Source: Leptasterias polaris
Lineage: Eukaryota > Echinodermata > Asteroidea > Forcipulatida > Asteriidae
Assembly (NCBI GenBank): GCA_037783415.1
Contig: JAZGTN010000165.1
Span: 434,001-498,000, forward strand
Direction: 5' to 3'
Length of the DNA: 64,000 nucleotides
Part shown: positions 22,859-34,851 of the stretch, one piece after another
Layout: each line of letters opens with the position of its first letter
How positions within the stretch are numbered: the first letter of the stretch is position 1
Translations under genes and position numbers: made by a program
The notes under the pieces: model-generated
Database searches by the model: none
What the model was told of the DNA's origin: nothing
The model's input: the letters and a program-made list of their open reading frames with translations, nothing else

Positions 22859-23210
22859 CGGATGTCAATCAAAATTTGAGTCATATCAGAAAGCTTCGAT
22901 TTTTTGCCATGTACGACCCTTCTTAAAGGTATTATACAGGATTGGCAGAGCTGACAAAATAATCACAGACAGTGTTCATGTTTTGTGTAATCAACCACAT
23001 ACATGAAATAACAAACCTGTGAAAATTTGAGCTCATTTGGTCATCGAGGTCACGAGAAAATAGTGAAAAGAGACCTTTTATGTGTTTTCTGTTTTTCAAA
23101 CATCGAGTTTATTATCGCGCGCGATAAAAACTATTGTTTTACTCGTTTCTCAGAAACGATAGCATCTTAGGCAGAAATATTTTAAGGAACCCTTTCTACC
23201 ATTACTTACT
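22859..23210. mobile_element. Relict MITE-like repeat
   Basis: Contains words shared with the TTAA-flanked MITE at 34048-34415 (a CTGTGAAAATTTGAGCTCA-like core, the complement of the word at about 34316-34340) and with the fragment at 11690-11900. Internal order is altered and ends are not recognisable. Confidence 0.45.
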
Positions 23211-23413
23211 TTAAAGATCTACTTCAACGATAAGTTTCCATTGTGGTTTATTATTTGATATCTGATATAAAAAGTCGCATCCCCTTAAGGTGATCCCCTG
23301 GCTGCCGCTTCCCAGGTTGTATCGTATACTTGGGTGTGATCCCTGGCTACACGGCAGTTTGCGGTTGTATGGCTTCTGACTGGCACCCCCCCGAACAAAG
23401 ATATTGACAAAAT

Positions 23414-23560
23414 AGGGAGACCGCCAACATAGGGCTAGATAGCTCAGTTGGTAGAGCGCCGGCACGTTAAACCGGAGGTCGTTGGTTCAAATCCCGCTCT
23501 AGTCAATTTTTCTTTGTTCAACCCAAAATCACAATTATAATTTATCAGCTTTTTTATGCC
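23414..23560 (+). mobile_element. tRNA-derived SINE (Asn-like anticodon)
   Basis: 23434-23505 folds as a tRNA: a 7-bp acceptor with one G-U, D-arm GCTC/GAGC, anticodon-arm loop ACGTTAA (GTT in the anticodon position) and B-box GGTTCAAATCC. Position 33 is C instead of the near-universal T and the anticodon stem ends in a C-A mismatch. The 5' leader GGGAGACCGCCAACATA is shared with a second, decayed copy at 35783, so it is a SINE head and not a working tRNA gene. Confidence 0.7.
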
Positions 23561-25036
23561 ATTTAATCGGTACGGCCAGCAAAATGTTCAACATTTTGTT
23601 GTGCAATGTGTTTTCCAATGTCAGTAGGGCTACTTTAGGTTATTACACTGCAAAAACTCAGGTGGTATCAAAAATTAGATCCTATGGTGTTAACAAAAAC
23701 ACCAATGTGATTTGTTTGGGCAGAAAAGTGTTGTTATAACACCCCATGGTGTAAATTCAGAGTATTTTGTATATCTATTTTAATTTATGACAGCGAAAAT
23801 TGGGTTAATTCTAACACCTCAATTTTGTGGCAGTTTTGTCTTAACATGTTCCTTAGCTGTAACTATGACACATGCTGGATCACCAAATATAATCCTGAGA
23901 GCGAAGAGATCCTTATCTGGATTGTCGCCTCCATATAGGTTTCAACTTATCTCATCTTTATTGATAATCAGTGACAGCATGGTCAACGTTTCATACTGAC
24001 TCTCCAAAAAGGCAGTTTTAGAGAATTTTTGTTTAGCAACAGACTGGTTGCCCCAGCTGATATCGCATTTGATTTGTTTGAAAAAAAAAAAAAAATAAAC
24101 AAAATAAAAAAATGAGTGGTAGATTGTGTTGATGGCGATGAGTAACTGTCACACACTCTGAAAACTCCCCCGAGTCAGAATTTGACCCAGTTCTAATCTC
24201 CATTTGGTCTGACCCATTTTGGAGTCATGGTGACTCGGAATCTGTGTCAAAATATTAAACCAAGGCATGGGTCAAACTTGCACAGAACCAATGCTAAAAT
24301 CCAATTCTTAAGCAATTTCCGGGTCAACTTGACCCTGAAATGGTCAAGCCTCCCTTGGTCCCGAGATTCAAGTCGATTATGACCCGGAAGTTGTTATATT
24401 GCAGGTCAAGAACACTGACAGTGTAGAAATCATTGGAGTTTAATAACCTGTTGAAAGTCCCTGGGGTTCAGAATTTCAACAACAAAAAACACAGGAAAAA
24501 TCTAAAGTTGCCTTCAAGGTAATAACGATCTAACTTATTCTCCGAAGTGCATTACAAGATAAAAAGGAAGCGCGTTTCACGTCAGTCGAAAAAAAGTAGA
24601 AATGAGAGGTGCTAATTTTGGTCGCCGCAATTCAAAGCATAACCTGGTATGAACGTGTAAATTATACCATTATTGTATTTGCTTTCACGGATCTATACAA
24701 ACATATTTATGGTCTGTTCCTAAAGACCAGAGGATGGGAATTATTTGCTATACTAAAAACCAACGATATACTATCGTCACATACTGCCGTTCACAAAATA
24801 TTGAGCGTCAAATTTGTTTCAAGAATAATAAATAAAATTGTATAATATGCACAAATCTTGACAGAAATAATGCATGTCAGATTGCACAGTTAAACTAAAC
24901 TATTGGTAATAATATAAAGACAACAAGTTCAAAATAATGATGATAATGAGGCCAAAATCGAGGCTGTTGAACTTATGCGATTTTTTCCCATTTTCCTCAA
25001 GGAAAGGTGACGGTTGGTTGGTTACTGCAGGGAAAC
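23561..25036. other. Intergenic, two possible MITE traces
   Basis: No supported gene. At 23646 a TACACTGCAAAAACT end matches the terminus of the MITE at 56544-56713, with the other end lost. At 24153-24430 TGACCC and its complement GGGTCA occur six times between CACTCTGAAAAC and CTGACAGTG, suggesting a decayed MITE. 25007-25216 on the plus strand is only the antisense of exon 3 of the discoidin gene. Confidence 0.45.
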
Positions 25037-27159
25037 TTATTTACAGCCAAGCAACTCAAAACGCAGAGCGATGAATTCACTCCAATCAACGGGTACGATG
25101 CGAATCTTGACCACCAAGACGGGCTTGAAGAAGCGCCTCTCCACAACGCTGGTTCTGTCCAAGTTACCACTGAATATCTGCCAGGAATGATAAACAGCCA
25201 ATTACTAATTAAGTAAAGAGGGGTTTTTATCATCTAAAAATTAAAATCAAATGAGGCTATATCAGTATACCTGAGTTTGACCAAATTGATCTGTCACGTC
25301 AATAAGACACGCCGGTGAGGGCGGTTCGATCTGCACTTTGTACTTAGTCACCCACTGGGCATTATACACATGATCACGCCCTTGTGTGAGTACCCCAGTG
25401 ACGTAAGTCGGGTTGCCTAAATCCACCTGAATCCACTGGTTGGTATTCAATGCATTAGGATGCCAAGCTGCTATGGTGGTCGTCATATCAGAAGGTATCT
25501 TGTTGAGACGTCCACCAGCCGGTGTTGATCCGTAATAGTTACTTGATGCGGAGAGGCTCTCATCGGGGATCGAACCATCTTCAACACCGAGTTTCTCTGG
25601 AATGGGAACAGAAGAACACAAGACTTCTGATACACATAATGCGTACACAACAGAAACGACTTAACATATTAAGGTTTCCTATCAATTGATATTAATTGCT
25701 CCCACCCGAGTTATAATGAATGCTATTATCTGACTACTCACCAAAACCCATACAGGCCTTCAAAGGAGAGAATTTTCCACTATTGGAAACAGAAGTATTC
25801 TGTAGAGCAAGATAGGAACAACAAAATTGTAATAATTGATTCATTTGTTTAATTAAAGTAAGAACAACTTAGTCCCGTTCTTAGGATTCGTTTCACAAAT
25901 ATACTTGTCAATATTTGCCACGGTCAAAAAATACTTTGTTTTAACCCTTTGTATACGATGAAATGACTTGGTATGCCAGTTAAACAAAATAATAGACTTT
26001 TAAAATCAATATGTATAGCCCATGTCATAGTAACATGCCATTTTTTTGTATTGGGAATTTGGAGACAATATTTGGGGGTCTTAAGTGATTTTTAGCTTCA
26101 TAGTGCGGCTAGCCAAAATGCAAAAATTTGTAACGAAAACATTATTTTGTACAATTGCAAATCAACATCCTTATCGTTCCTTGCGAGAAAATAAAAATAA
26201 ATAAATAAACTAAAATGTTTGGGCCAGATTCCTCAAATTTAACATATCTAGGTGTATTGTTATTTCAAATGGAGAGAAAACTTCAATTGGCGTTTACATG
26301 TTTTTTGAAATATTACCTTATTTCAGGTAACACTGTCACAACAGAATACGATTGCCCAAGTTTTGCTCACCAGATATGAAAGGAACAATGTTGGTCCTAA
26401 TCACTACAGAACTGAAAATATAATGAGACCCTGTCCAGTTAAAATTTTGAGGGGGAGAGGGTTAGTTAATTAAACAAATGTTGCTGTTATATCATAGTTC
26501 TGCATTTTTGCCTTGCAAACTATTAGATAATAGTTAAAAAACAGCTTGTAAGACCACAAAACTGCACCTCAAAACGCCCAAGATACAGAATGGCCTGTTA
26601 CTATGGCAACGGGGTACATATTGATTGTGAAAGTTCATTTTGTTTAATGGCACCCCAAAACCAGTCATCCCATAAAGTATGATAAAACGATTTGGACACA
26701 TAAGTGAAATGACTCATACTATAAGGAAATGCTTTGACTATGTCAGTCATGAGACAATATTAGACATAGCTCAAGTAATAAATTAAAATTTGCAAAATAC
26801 ACATGAACTAATTTTACAAGTACCTGACAAGTCTTTGGTTTTGCAGTTGCGTCGTAATACAAAAAATACGGCGTTCCTTGAAAGTTGCCACAGACGTGCT
26901 CAGCACTGGCGTTGTTCATCTGACAGACTTGATTGATGTGATCGTAGTTGAAAGAGAAACATCCATGATGGCTGAGACACCGAGCTGAACATCTGACGGC
27001 AGAGGTGCCCGAGATATTCATGAAGGATTGGCCTAGAAGGGCGTGGTGCTCTACCGGCTGGAACCAGACCCCTGGGTAAAGACCACTCACACTATAAGAT
27101 GCTGAAACCTCAAGAAACATCTCAAGCAAGAGGAGTATCAAACCACACAAGACGGCCAT
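25037..27159 (-). CDS. Secreted PAN + F5/8C (discoidin) domain protein, 3 exons
   Basis: Exon 1 is 27159-26824 (112 codons): ATG in a strong context (AAGAAAATGG), signal peptide MAVLCGLILLLLEMFLEVSA, then a Cys-rich PAN/apple-like domain (GCFSFNYDHINQVC). It ends at donor CAG|GTACTT. Exon 2, about 25594-25271 (108 codons), carries the first part of an F5/8C domain (LGVEDGSIPDESLSASS, NQWIQVDLGN, VTGVLTQGR) and ends at CAG|GTATAC. Exon 3, 25177-25037, follows a 93-bp intron with acceptor GGCAG and supplies IFSGNLDRTSVVERRFF, IRIVP and the closing GC before TAA. All junctions are phase 0, giving 266 residues. The exon 2 acceptor is the least certain (AGAG doublet at 25595-25598). Discoidin domains bind glycans or lipids; a secreted lectin-like role is inferred. 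Confidence 0.8.
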
Positions 27160-30100
27160 TTTCTTACTCTGTCTTAAAATGGCGAGATGCTGAACACGAA
27201 CAATATCTGCTCCCACTCAGTGAGCTCCTGGAAAGTCGAAATTTATATTTAGACTGCAAGGGAATCCGTTGCCATGGTAACAAAGAACGCCGTTCATTCT
27301 GATCGAATTACATCACACCCCCAAAAAATAAATTAAAAAAAAAAAAAACACAAAAAAAACAAAAAACAAATGCTGTAATTGTAAAAACAAAAAAATGCTG
27401 CATGGATATGCGAGAACCACGTAATTAAATTGCGCCACGGTTCTCGCCGAGAAACCATCGAGGCGTTTAATTTGACCAATATTCTAAACAATGGAAAACA
27501 AATATAATTTTGTTGCCATAGACACCGCACACTTTTAAGGCAACTGAGAATGAAGCTACCGTATTATTTATATTTTTATTTTTTTTAATTTTTTTGATAA
27601 TAGGATATCACGAGCAAAGGCCGTCCAGGGAAAGGCAAAAGTAAAAAAAAAAAACCTGTCATCTAAAAAGATGTGCCCTTCCATCCCAGACCTTGCTCAT
27701 TAAGTATGTATACCAGAACAACAAACCACTAGCACGTCTCATGCTTGCATTGGTGAATATATCTTCTGTTTGAGCGACATCTACAAAGCTTGGTTGCGGT
27801 ATTGAGACATACATAATCTGCCAATTTTGAAACAACCTCGAAGAGTACATGTCTGATCATCGAACACTGTAAAAAAAAAAAAAATGTTGATGCTGTAGAT
27901 GTATTTGTTTGCTTAAAACTATCAGTGATGTCACCATGACATCATTTACTTTACGTTTTGTATAATGTGTACAAAACGCACGAAAAGAAAAACATAAAAC
28001 GGATTTTTCCAAGACAATCGAATTTACATTGTCAGCAGAGATAAAACAAAACGTTAACTGATAAATTGCGTGGAATGTGTATGGCGTAAAACTTCATTGT
28101 TCATATAATTATCAAGTTGTAAAAATAAACACCTGACCAAGTCTTAATTAAACATCCTTTGGTCATGTGGTTCCTGGACGCCATCTCCAGTCCAAACGTA
28201 GCATAACCCAATATGCAGTCTAGTCTTGTACCCTGTGTGTGCCTATGCGGTTTTTGACCAAAAATAACTTCTAGTCGCAAGTTGTGCAACTCTCCCAAAT
28301 AGACCGTGTAAGTCTCGCGACGATACGGTCACCAATGAGCTTCCGGGCACCTCTGATGTGCCCTCAGATCACCCTTTGCCAGCCCCCAAAAAGCTTAGGC
28401 CTAGGCCTACTGGTAATGGTGGAATTAAACACTATAGCAATGCAATAAATAAATTGAAAATATAATCTGGCAAATTGAGAAGAGTGTCAAATCGCAAGTT
28501 TACGCCGACTGTAACGCAAACCGTGTCGACTGCACTACCAAACTGAAGTTTTATGTAATAATTTAAATCAGGACATAAGTGCCTTCAATTTGTTACTTAG
28601 CGCAAAAACAGACCTGTGTCACATGGATTTTACTTGACGTTGGCACCAATGAGACAGTCCTAGTTTCGCGCGGTTTGGATCGTACTATTACTAAGTAGCA
28701 GCTTGCTCGAGTTTGCATGCGTGTTCGCTTTTTAATGAATTATAAGGTCGGTTAAAACAAATAAAATAAAAAATCTAAATTTGTGATGTTGCCTTTTTCT
28801 TAATCAAACCATATTCAATGTATGAAATAATTATGACCTTTGACCTTAATATTGTACAGTTGTATAGAACAAATGAAAATAAAATGTTAGTGGCTTGACG
28901 TTTCGATTTTCTTTTTACCTTCGAGAAATAATCTTTTCCTAATAGGGTAGAAACGTCAGGCCACTAACCCCCCCTTTCCATTCATTCCAGAGGACACTTT
29001 GGTTGGTAAATCTAGCAATAGCTAATGTCTGCTTTCACGTATTTCAGCTATTTCTGTTTAACACGTATTGTGCTTCAATGTGTACTGCGACTCACCTGTA
29101 AAGATGATAATAAGTGCAGGAGATTTCAGTAATGTTGTATTAATATAGGAGTTGTACAACGTTTGAATAACAATATTCCTCCGGGAAAAAACAAATTAAA
29201 AATAATGATATTAATAAGTGCAGGAGATTTTTATGTTATGTTTGAGAAGCTATTTTTTGCTTTGATATTATAGATAAAGGATCGTTCTTTTTTAGTAGAG
29301 GACCTCTCCTTCCTCAACCATCATACCAAGGGGACAGATAGCTTCAAAAGTATTTAGGAATCATGTTAGGATTACAGTAACACGCATTATAACCGACCTA
29401 CCTGATATCTAAAGACCCTGGAGAACTGTCTGGTCACTTTTTTTTGGTAAACTACGAGTTTTTGTCTTCAATGTTTTTGCTACACAGAGACCCATTACAA
29501 ACTTATGCTTGGTTATTCTCAATAACACACACTGTCAACCAGTATTGCCAGACAGTGTAATATCAACCACAGATTGATACTCAATATCAATATAGATACT
29601 GGCTCTGACTGTTAGCTTTCGTCTTTACTGAGATTAATTGCAAACTAATTTTGGGTTATTTATAATAACACACGCTGTCAATCAGTGTTACCAGGCGGTA
29701 TGTATGATACCAACCTCATAGGCAATATCAACAGATACTGGCTCTGACTATTGCAGTGGTGCTAATGGTCTCCTCTTGACTGACAATGCTCATTGTCTTT
29801 CAAAATGAACTAGTATACACCAGCCTAATGGAAAGAGTATTAACCTATCAACTTAATTATTCTAAGTGACAGTCCCTGTACATAATTACTGTCAATATTT
29901 TTACAGTATTTTGTTCTACTCTGTTTATGCCATTATTCAGTCTGCATGCTGCTGAGATAGTTGTGTTAACCGAGTATTCTAAAAGAGTTTGAGGTGTTCA
30001 TTACTTACATATCGTGCTGGGTTCAAATTCTACAGTGAAAGAAATCAGGAAAAGTTTTGTCTTAAAAGGGGCTTTACGGGACACTAGCAAGAGCGTCTGA

Positions 30101-30292
30101 CCCTCTCTTTTTAACAGTGACAAGTAATTATTGACGCGGGAAAAACGTTGTCGACACGTACTCTACAATAACAGCAATAGTTGGAAGACCTGGAATGATT
30201 GATAAATACAACTTTTAACTCAGCGAAACTGTCAACAAGATTCTAGAACTTGTGATATTGTTGAAGATTGGATTTGGTAAAAAACAACGAAT
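27160..30292. other. Intergenic, upstream of both flanking genes
   Basis: About 3.1 kb, AT-rich, with poly-A/poly-T runs at 27330-27370 and 27575-27660. It includes the promoter areas of the discoidin gene (minus) and the GPCR (plus), but no convincing promoter element is visible. No supported coding sequence. Confidence 0.5.
29505..29756 (+). repeat. Local imperfect direct duplication
   Basis: Two diverged copies of about 95 bp (29515-29612 and 29670-29752) share TAACACAC(A/G)CTGTCAA and GATACTGGCTCTGACT. A second nearby pair shares AATAAGTGCAGGAGATTT (29110 and 29214). Confidence 0.6.
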
Positions 30293-31231
30293 ATGAACTC
30301 AACATCCACAGCAGTTTCGGGTCTGTCCCCAGTCCTCATCGCTCTCCGTACTTGTTTCATCACCATCATTGCACTGCTGATTATATCTGGGAATATTCTT
30401 TCAATTGCCGTGACAGTGACACGCCGTGTAACCAACCTAGCTGACAGCACCAAGGTTCTGATAACATCACTGGCTGTATCTGACCTCCTTGTTGGACTTA
30501 TGACATTACTCAGTATTGTATCATCTGCTCTGGACAGCTGGCCTTTCGGTGACGTCGGCTGCGAATTGTTCATCATTTTACTCACAACAAGTGTTCCAAT
30601 GTCCGTACTTTCGATTGTTGGTCTAAACATTGAACGGTTCCTGGCTGTAACCCGACCCTACAAGTTTCCTGTGTGGTGTGCCAGATCTCGGGTTAAAATG
30701 GCTGTGATTTTCCAGGCAATATTCTGTTCATGTGTTTATTTGTTAATCAAACTTGTATCCCGGGAGTCTCCGCAGTTTAGTTATAAACTGCAAGTATGCC
30801 ACTATGTGACTACCCCAGGATTTATTAATGTTTTTATCCTACTTCTAGCAGATATTTTTCCAACATTATTGATGTCATATATTTACTACCGTTTGATTAA
30901 AATCAGTCGCAAACATGAACGGCGACTGGATCAAAACGGTCACAATGAGGCAAACCATCATCATGAAAACAAAGCTCTCAAGACATTTCTTGTTGTTACG
31001 TTGACATTTTCTGGATGTTACACACCATTTCTAACCTTGAACACGGTGGAGTCCTTATCAGGAGTGTCTCCTCCAGACTGGCTGCATTTTCTTACCTTGT
31101 GGTTGGCAATCAGTAACAGCGTGTTCAATGTTATCATCTATTGTCTCTTCAATAAGGTTTTCCGTGAAACAGCTAAGAAAATCCTCTCATGTTGCAACAG
31201 ATCGATTGCTCCAGTTGAAATTGCATTATAG
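30293..31231 (+). CDS. Intronless class A (rhodopsin-like) GPCR
   Basis: 312 codons in one frame with seven hydrophobic helices (about 17-43, 53-77, 90-115, 135-156, 176-200, 229-252, 263-287). Class A landmarks are N34 in TM1, the LAVSD motif with D64 in TM2, C90 at the start of TM3 with C169 in ECL2, ERF (114-116) in place of DRY, P190 in TM5, FSGCYTP (C242, P245) in TM6, and NVIIY (279-283) in place of NPxxY. C300/C301 could be palmitoylated and N2 glycosylated. Position 3.32 is Leu, so the aspartate of aminergic receptors is absent and an amine ligand is unlikely. ATG has A at -3. Ligand and G protein cannot be inferred; a lineage-expanded orphan or chemosensory-type receptor is plausible. 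Confidence 0.9.
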   Translation: MNSTSTAVSGLSPVLIALRTCFITIIALLIISGNILSIAVTVTRRVTNLADSTKVLITSLAVSDLLVGLMTLLSIVSSALDSWPFGDVGCELFIILLTTSVPMSVLSIVGLNIERFLAVTRPYKFPVWCARSRVKMAVIFQAIFCSCVYLLIKLVSRESPQFSYKLQVCHYVTTPGFINVFILLLADIFPTLLMSYIYYRLIKISRKHERRLDQNGHNEANHHHENKALKTFLVVTLTFSGCYTPFLTLNTVESLSGVSPPDWLHFLTLWLAISNSVFNVIIYCLFNKVFRETAKKILSCCNRSIAPVEIAL

Positions 31232-34043
31232 TTTTAAGAATTAAAAAGCAAAGTGAAAGGAGTTCTACTTTGCTGCTGTTGCTCTTAGGACACAATTATA
31301 GCTTTTGTTGTTGTCGATGTGGATTGCGATATGACGGGCTTTCCCCCCCCCCCTTTTTTTTTTTTACTCTCTGTAATGATTGCGGGCGCATTGAGGGTCT
31401 CTGTTATTGACGGCAGTATTACAAAGATACTTAAAGCGAATTGGATTTGAACGTGAATGCTATTTAAATTTGTTTTTGATGTGTTTGTTTATCATTTAAA
31501 TGTAATCAACATATTTTTACACTTCCGAATTTTGTGTTATTATCAATCAAAAGGTTAGGCTCCAACCCAAGGTTTTGAAAAATTAGAAACACTTCTGCCG
31601 TTAACAGCGTGCGTCAAATTGACAATACTTTGATGTCATGTGTGGGAGTTTGCTTTGTTGTACCTCCATGATACAACAAAACTGGTATACAAAACGGAGC
31701 TCCCACATAATTTATGACGTAACATGAGTTGTGAAGAACAGGGCTTTTTCGCGAATCTTTCTGAAAAGCACAGGAGAAGAGTATTCTAAATGCTTGTTTT
31801 TTACACAGTTTACATTTGTTTAATCTCACATGAACTCAATTTCCTTATTGACTGAACACAATGTAAATGAATTTCAGTAAATATCACTTGTTGACATTTT
31901 CGTTCAAGCAGGTCTTTAATTCACGTTTACTGATAGCTGCATGGCATAATACCATTCTATATCAAAGACGATTAATCCATCACAGTATGCCATCTAGTCT
32001 GACAGTGACTGCCCAAACTTTTCAACAAACTTGTGTTTAATTATGATTTTTTAGATTTTGTAGACTCTAATGAACATTGGGCTGGAACAGTTGTGTCCAC
32101 TAGGTTTTCTAACAGAGTTTATGGTGCTGAAACTTCAACCCATCACGTTGATCTTATTTTGAACAGACGACTAGATTCATCAGGTTATGTAAACACCAGG
32201 CTAAACAGGAACACATGGAACATTAATGTACACAGATGAACAACTATTCAAGAACGGCAAGAGTTAAACGTGCTTGAACAAATATGTACAATTTCACACA
32301 AAAGTGAATGATACCATAGAGAAATAATTGCCTTATGGAAAGATGATAAATCTACCAACGAGTTCATGCTAAGTGACAGTGACTGTACAAACTTATTGGC
32401 CATACTTGAAGCGTTATTTTTTTTTTTTAATCATGTAAGTTATGTGTGAATCTGTGAACATTTGTGTTTTTCGATCTTACCAATAGTGTACAGGACCTAA
32501 ACTAATCAACAGAAAGACTCGTCCATTCACATGTAGGCTAATGGGTCCTCCATTCGTTTGACCCCCGTACTCACCAAGACACTCAAGCACCCAGTGCCAA
32601 CACAACTACTTAACTGTCTTGATATTGTTTTCCCATTTAAGTGTTTATTTAATAGGCTTCTAATTTCAGTGGCGTAAATAATTGCGGCACATCCACCCCC
32701 CCCCCCCCCTCCCCGGTGCCCCAACCCTAGTGAAATCTGGACTTTTGAGATTACAAATTAACCGAATAAAAACACTGTATTATCTTTTTCGTAGTAGTTT
32801 CAGTGTTTTTAAAACTGTTTTCTTCTTTCTACACGCAGACAGCATATTTGTCTTTACCTCCACGGCAGATGATCTAACAGATTTATTGAACAAAAACAAA
32901 AATAAAACAAAACGTAAATGTCACGAATGAACCGCTGAAATTGGGCCTGTTCACGGACACATGCAAACGGAAACTAGTTTTGGCCCGATGTGTCCCAAAA
33001 CACTTATTTTCGGGCGCTGTCACGTTGGAGAAAAAAAGTTGTGATTATAATAATGTGTGTTTGAGTGAATGAAAAAAAAAATCTTTACAATCTTCTATAC
33101 GGGTTTAAGCCAACAGGGGGCGGTATTCTGTTTTATCGGCAAAAACATAAAATCAAACAAATGATTTAAAATTAATTTGCACATCAAATATATATTTTTT
33201 TTATTATGATCAGCATGAAGCATCAATTTAATTTATAGCTCTATCAGTCAGCTTGCATCTTACAATAATAAAAGCAGAGTATAGTGTACCTGATGTACAT
33301 ACTTTGGATTCTATCAAACTTGAATGGAATACCAATCAGTGAACTTCAGGTTGAAACATAAGAATTAAACAATCATTTCTTATCCACCTCGTATAGCAAG
33401 AGACCATCAAACCTCGTGTGTAGTCAAACATGTTGGGGAGTCTTGGGTTTTCGTTCACTTTTTTATAATTGTTTTTATTATTATTTTTTTAAATTAACTT
33501 AATGTGAACGAAACCAAATAATTGTTTGTTATGTTTTTTCACAGGACCTAGGAAAGTAATGACGTTTTGGCCACATATAGGTAACACACAAATATTTTGT
33601 TTTTATCCAAGATGCAACTAACATAAAATAATACCCTCCATTCCCATTGTTCAAACATCTGCGATTTTTATCACGTTTGTTTCAGTTCAGTTTTGCTAAT
33701 CAAACCCTTATTTGAAAATAAAGATTGAGTTTTATAATAAGAACGCCCCATCACGGGCACCTGTCGCTGCTAATAATACAAGCTTCGATATACACGAACG
33801 AAAAAACAATCAACTTTAGAATTGATAAGGTAGTTATTTATAAGTAATAAAGAACATGATTCTTCCAGCCAATGCCAAACGGCATGACTATAGGTCCACT
33901 TCATTACTTCGGTTAGAGCCTAGACATTCCTGATTAATAACAGAAAGGAATGGTTTACTCTAAACTTCACTCACTGATTATAGTTTTTTAAACAAATATC
34001 GTACAAACATTTCTGTCTAATATTTCAAAGTTGAGAAAATTGC
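31232..34043. other. Intergenic, no supported gene
   Basis: AT-rich, with mononucleotide runs at about 31345-31366 and 32695-32712. At 32667 the sequence CAGTGGCGTAAATAATTG starts like the hAT-type element at 52259, but no matching right end or 8-bp duplication was found. The open frames (32033-32239, 32682-32930) have no recognisable domain. Confidence 0.5.
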
Positions 34044-34047
34044 TTAA

Positions 34048-34415
34048 AGGCACTGTACACGTTTGGTAATTACTCAAAACAAATATTAGCATAAAAACTT
34101 ACTTGGTAACGAGCAACGGAGAGCTGTTGATAGTATAAAACATTGTAGAAAACGACTCCCTCTGAAATAACGTAGTTTTTGAGAAAGAGGTAATTTCTCA
34201 CTCAAATAATAAAAGACTTCATGCATGAAGCCTTTTATTCCTATCTGAAAGCACACTAATTTGTACAACAAGGGTGTTTTTTCTTTCATTATTTTCTTGC
34301 AACTTCAATGACCAATTGAGCCCAAATTTTCACAGGCTTGTTATTTTATGCATATGTTGGGATACACCAAGTGAGAATACTGGTCTTTGACAATTACAAA
34401 ACGTGTTCAGTGCCT
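34048..34415. mobile_element. TTAA-flanked MITE (Kolobok/piggyBac-type)
   Basis: Termini AGGCACTGTACACG and its inverted partner CGTGTTCAGTGCCT are bounded by TTAA at 34044-34047 and 34416-34419. 368 bp, no coding capacity. Non-autonomous element of a TTAA-targeting superfamily; a related relict lies at 22930-23210. Confidence 0.8.
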
Positions 34416-34697
34416 TTAAAATACCCTAAAATTACATTTACTTAGTTATTTTGACTCTACTTATTTATTTCTAAATAACCACGTATAATATCTACTGTGC
34501 ATTATAATCTCCGTATTATTTTATTGAACGGAGCTGTTCTCGGGTGGCCGATAGAGGCCGCCCTATAGCATTCACCATAAACAAAATAAATGTGTATGAG
34601 ACGCTCACCAAACTCCACAAAGCTAGTAAGCCTAGCAGAAACAGTGTTCAAAATCAAATTCAAATAATTAAAGTTTAATACACTAATGCTGCCGCTG

Positions 34698-34851
34698 CCG
34701 GTGTCAGAGGGGATTTCGTCAACCGGTGCTCGTATGTGTCCCCCATTATGTTAAATCAATTCGGGCTGAAGGAAGTTGATTCAAAGAGGCGCTATCGCAC
34801 GAAATTTCGACGCAATGCACCGCATGGGGGAGGAATTTCCTGCCACACCGG
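34698..34851. mobile_element. MITE with CCGGTGT termini, copy 1
   Basis: Ends CCGGTGTCAGAGGGGATTTC and the complement of AGGAATTTCCTGCCACACCGG pair imperfectly. The same family occurs at 62834-63001, sharing GATTCAAA and the GAGG(G)CGCTATC interior. Confidence 0.6.

Noticed and set aside
23434..23505. Functional tRNA-Asn gene
   Set aside because: C at position 33, a mismatch closing the anticodon stem, and a SINE leader shared with a decayed copy at 35783.
30232..30630. 132-codon minus-strand frame over the GPCR start
   Set aside because: Antisense of the GPCR, no domain.
32667..33120. Second hAT-type element
   Set aside because: The left end resembles CAGTGGCGTAA but no inverted right end or 8-bp duplication could be found.
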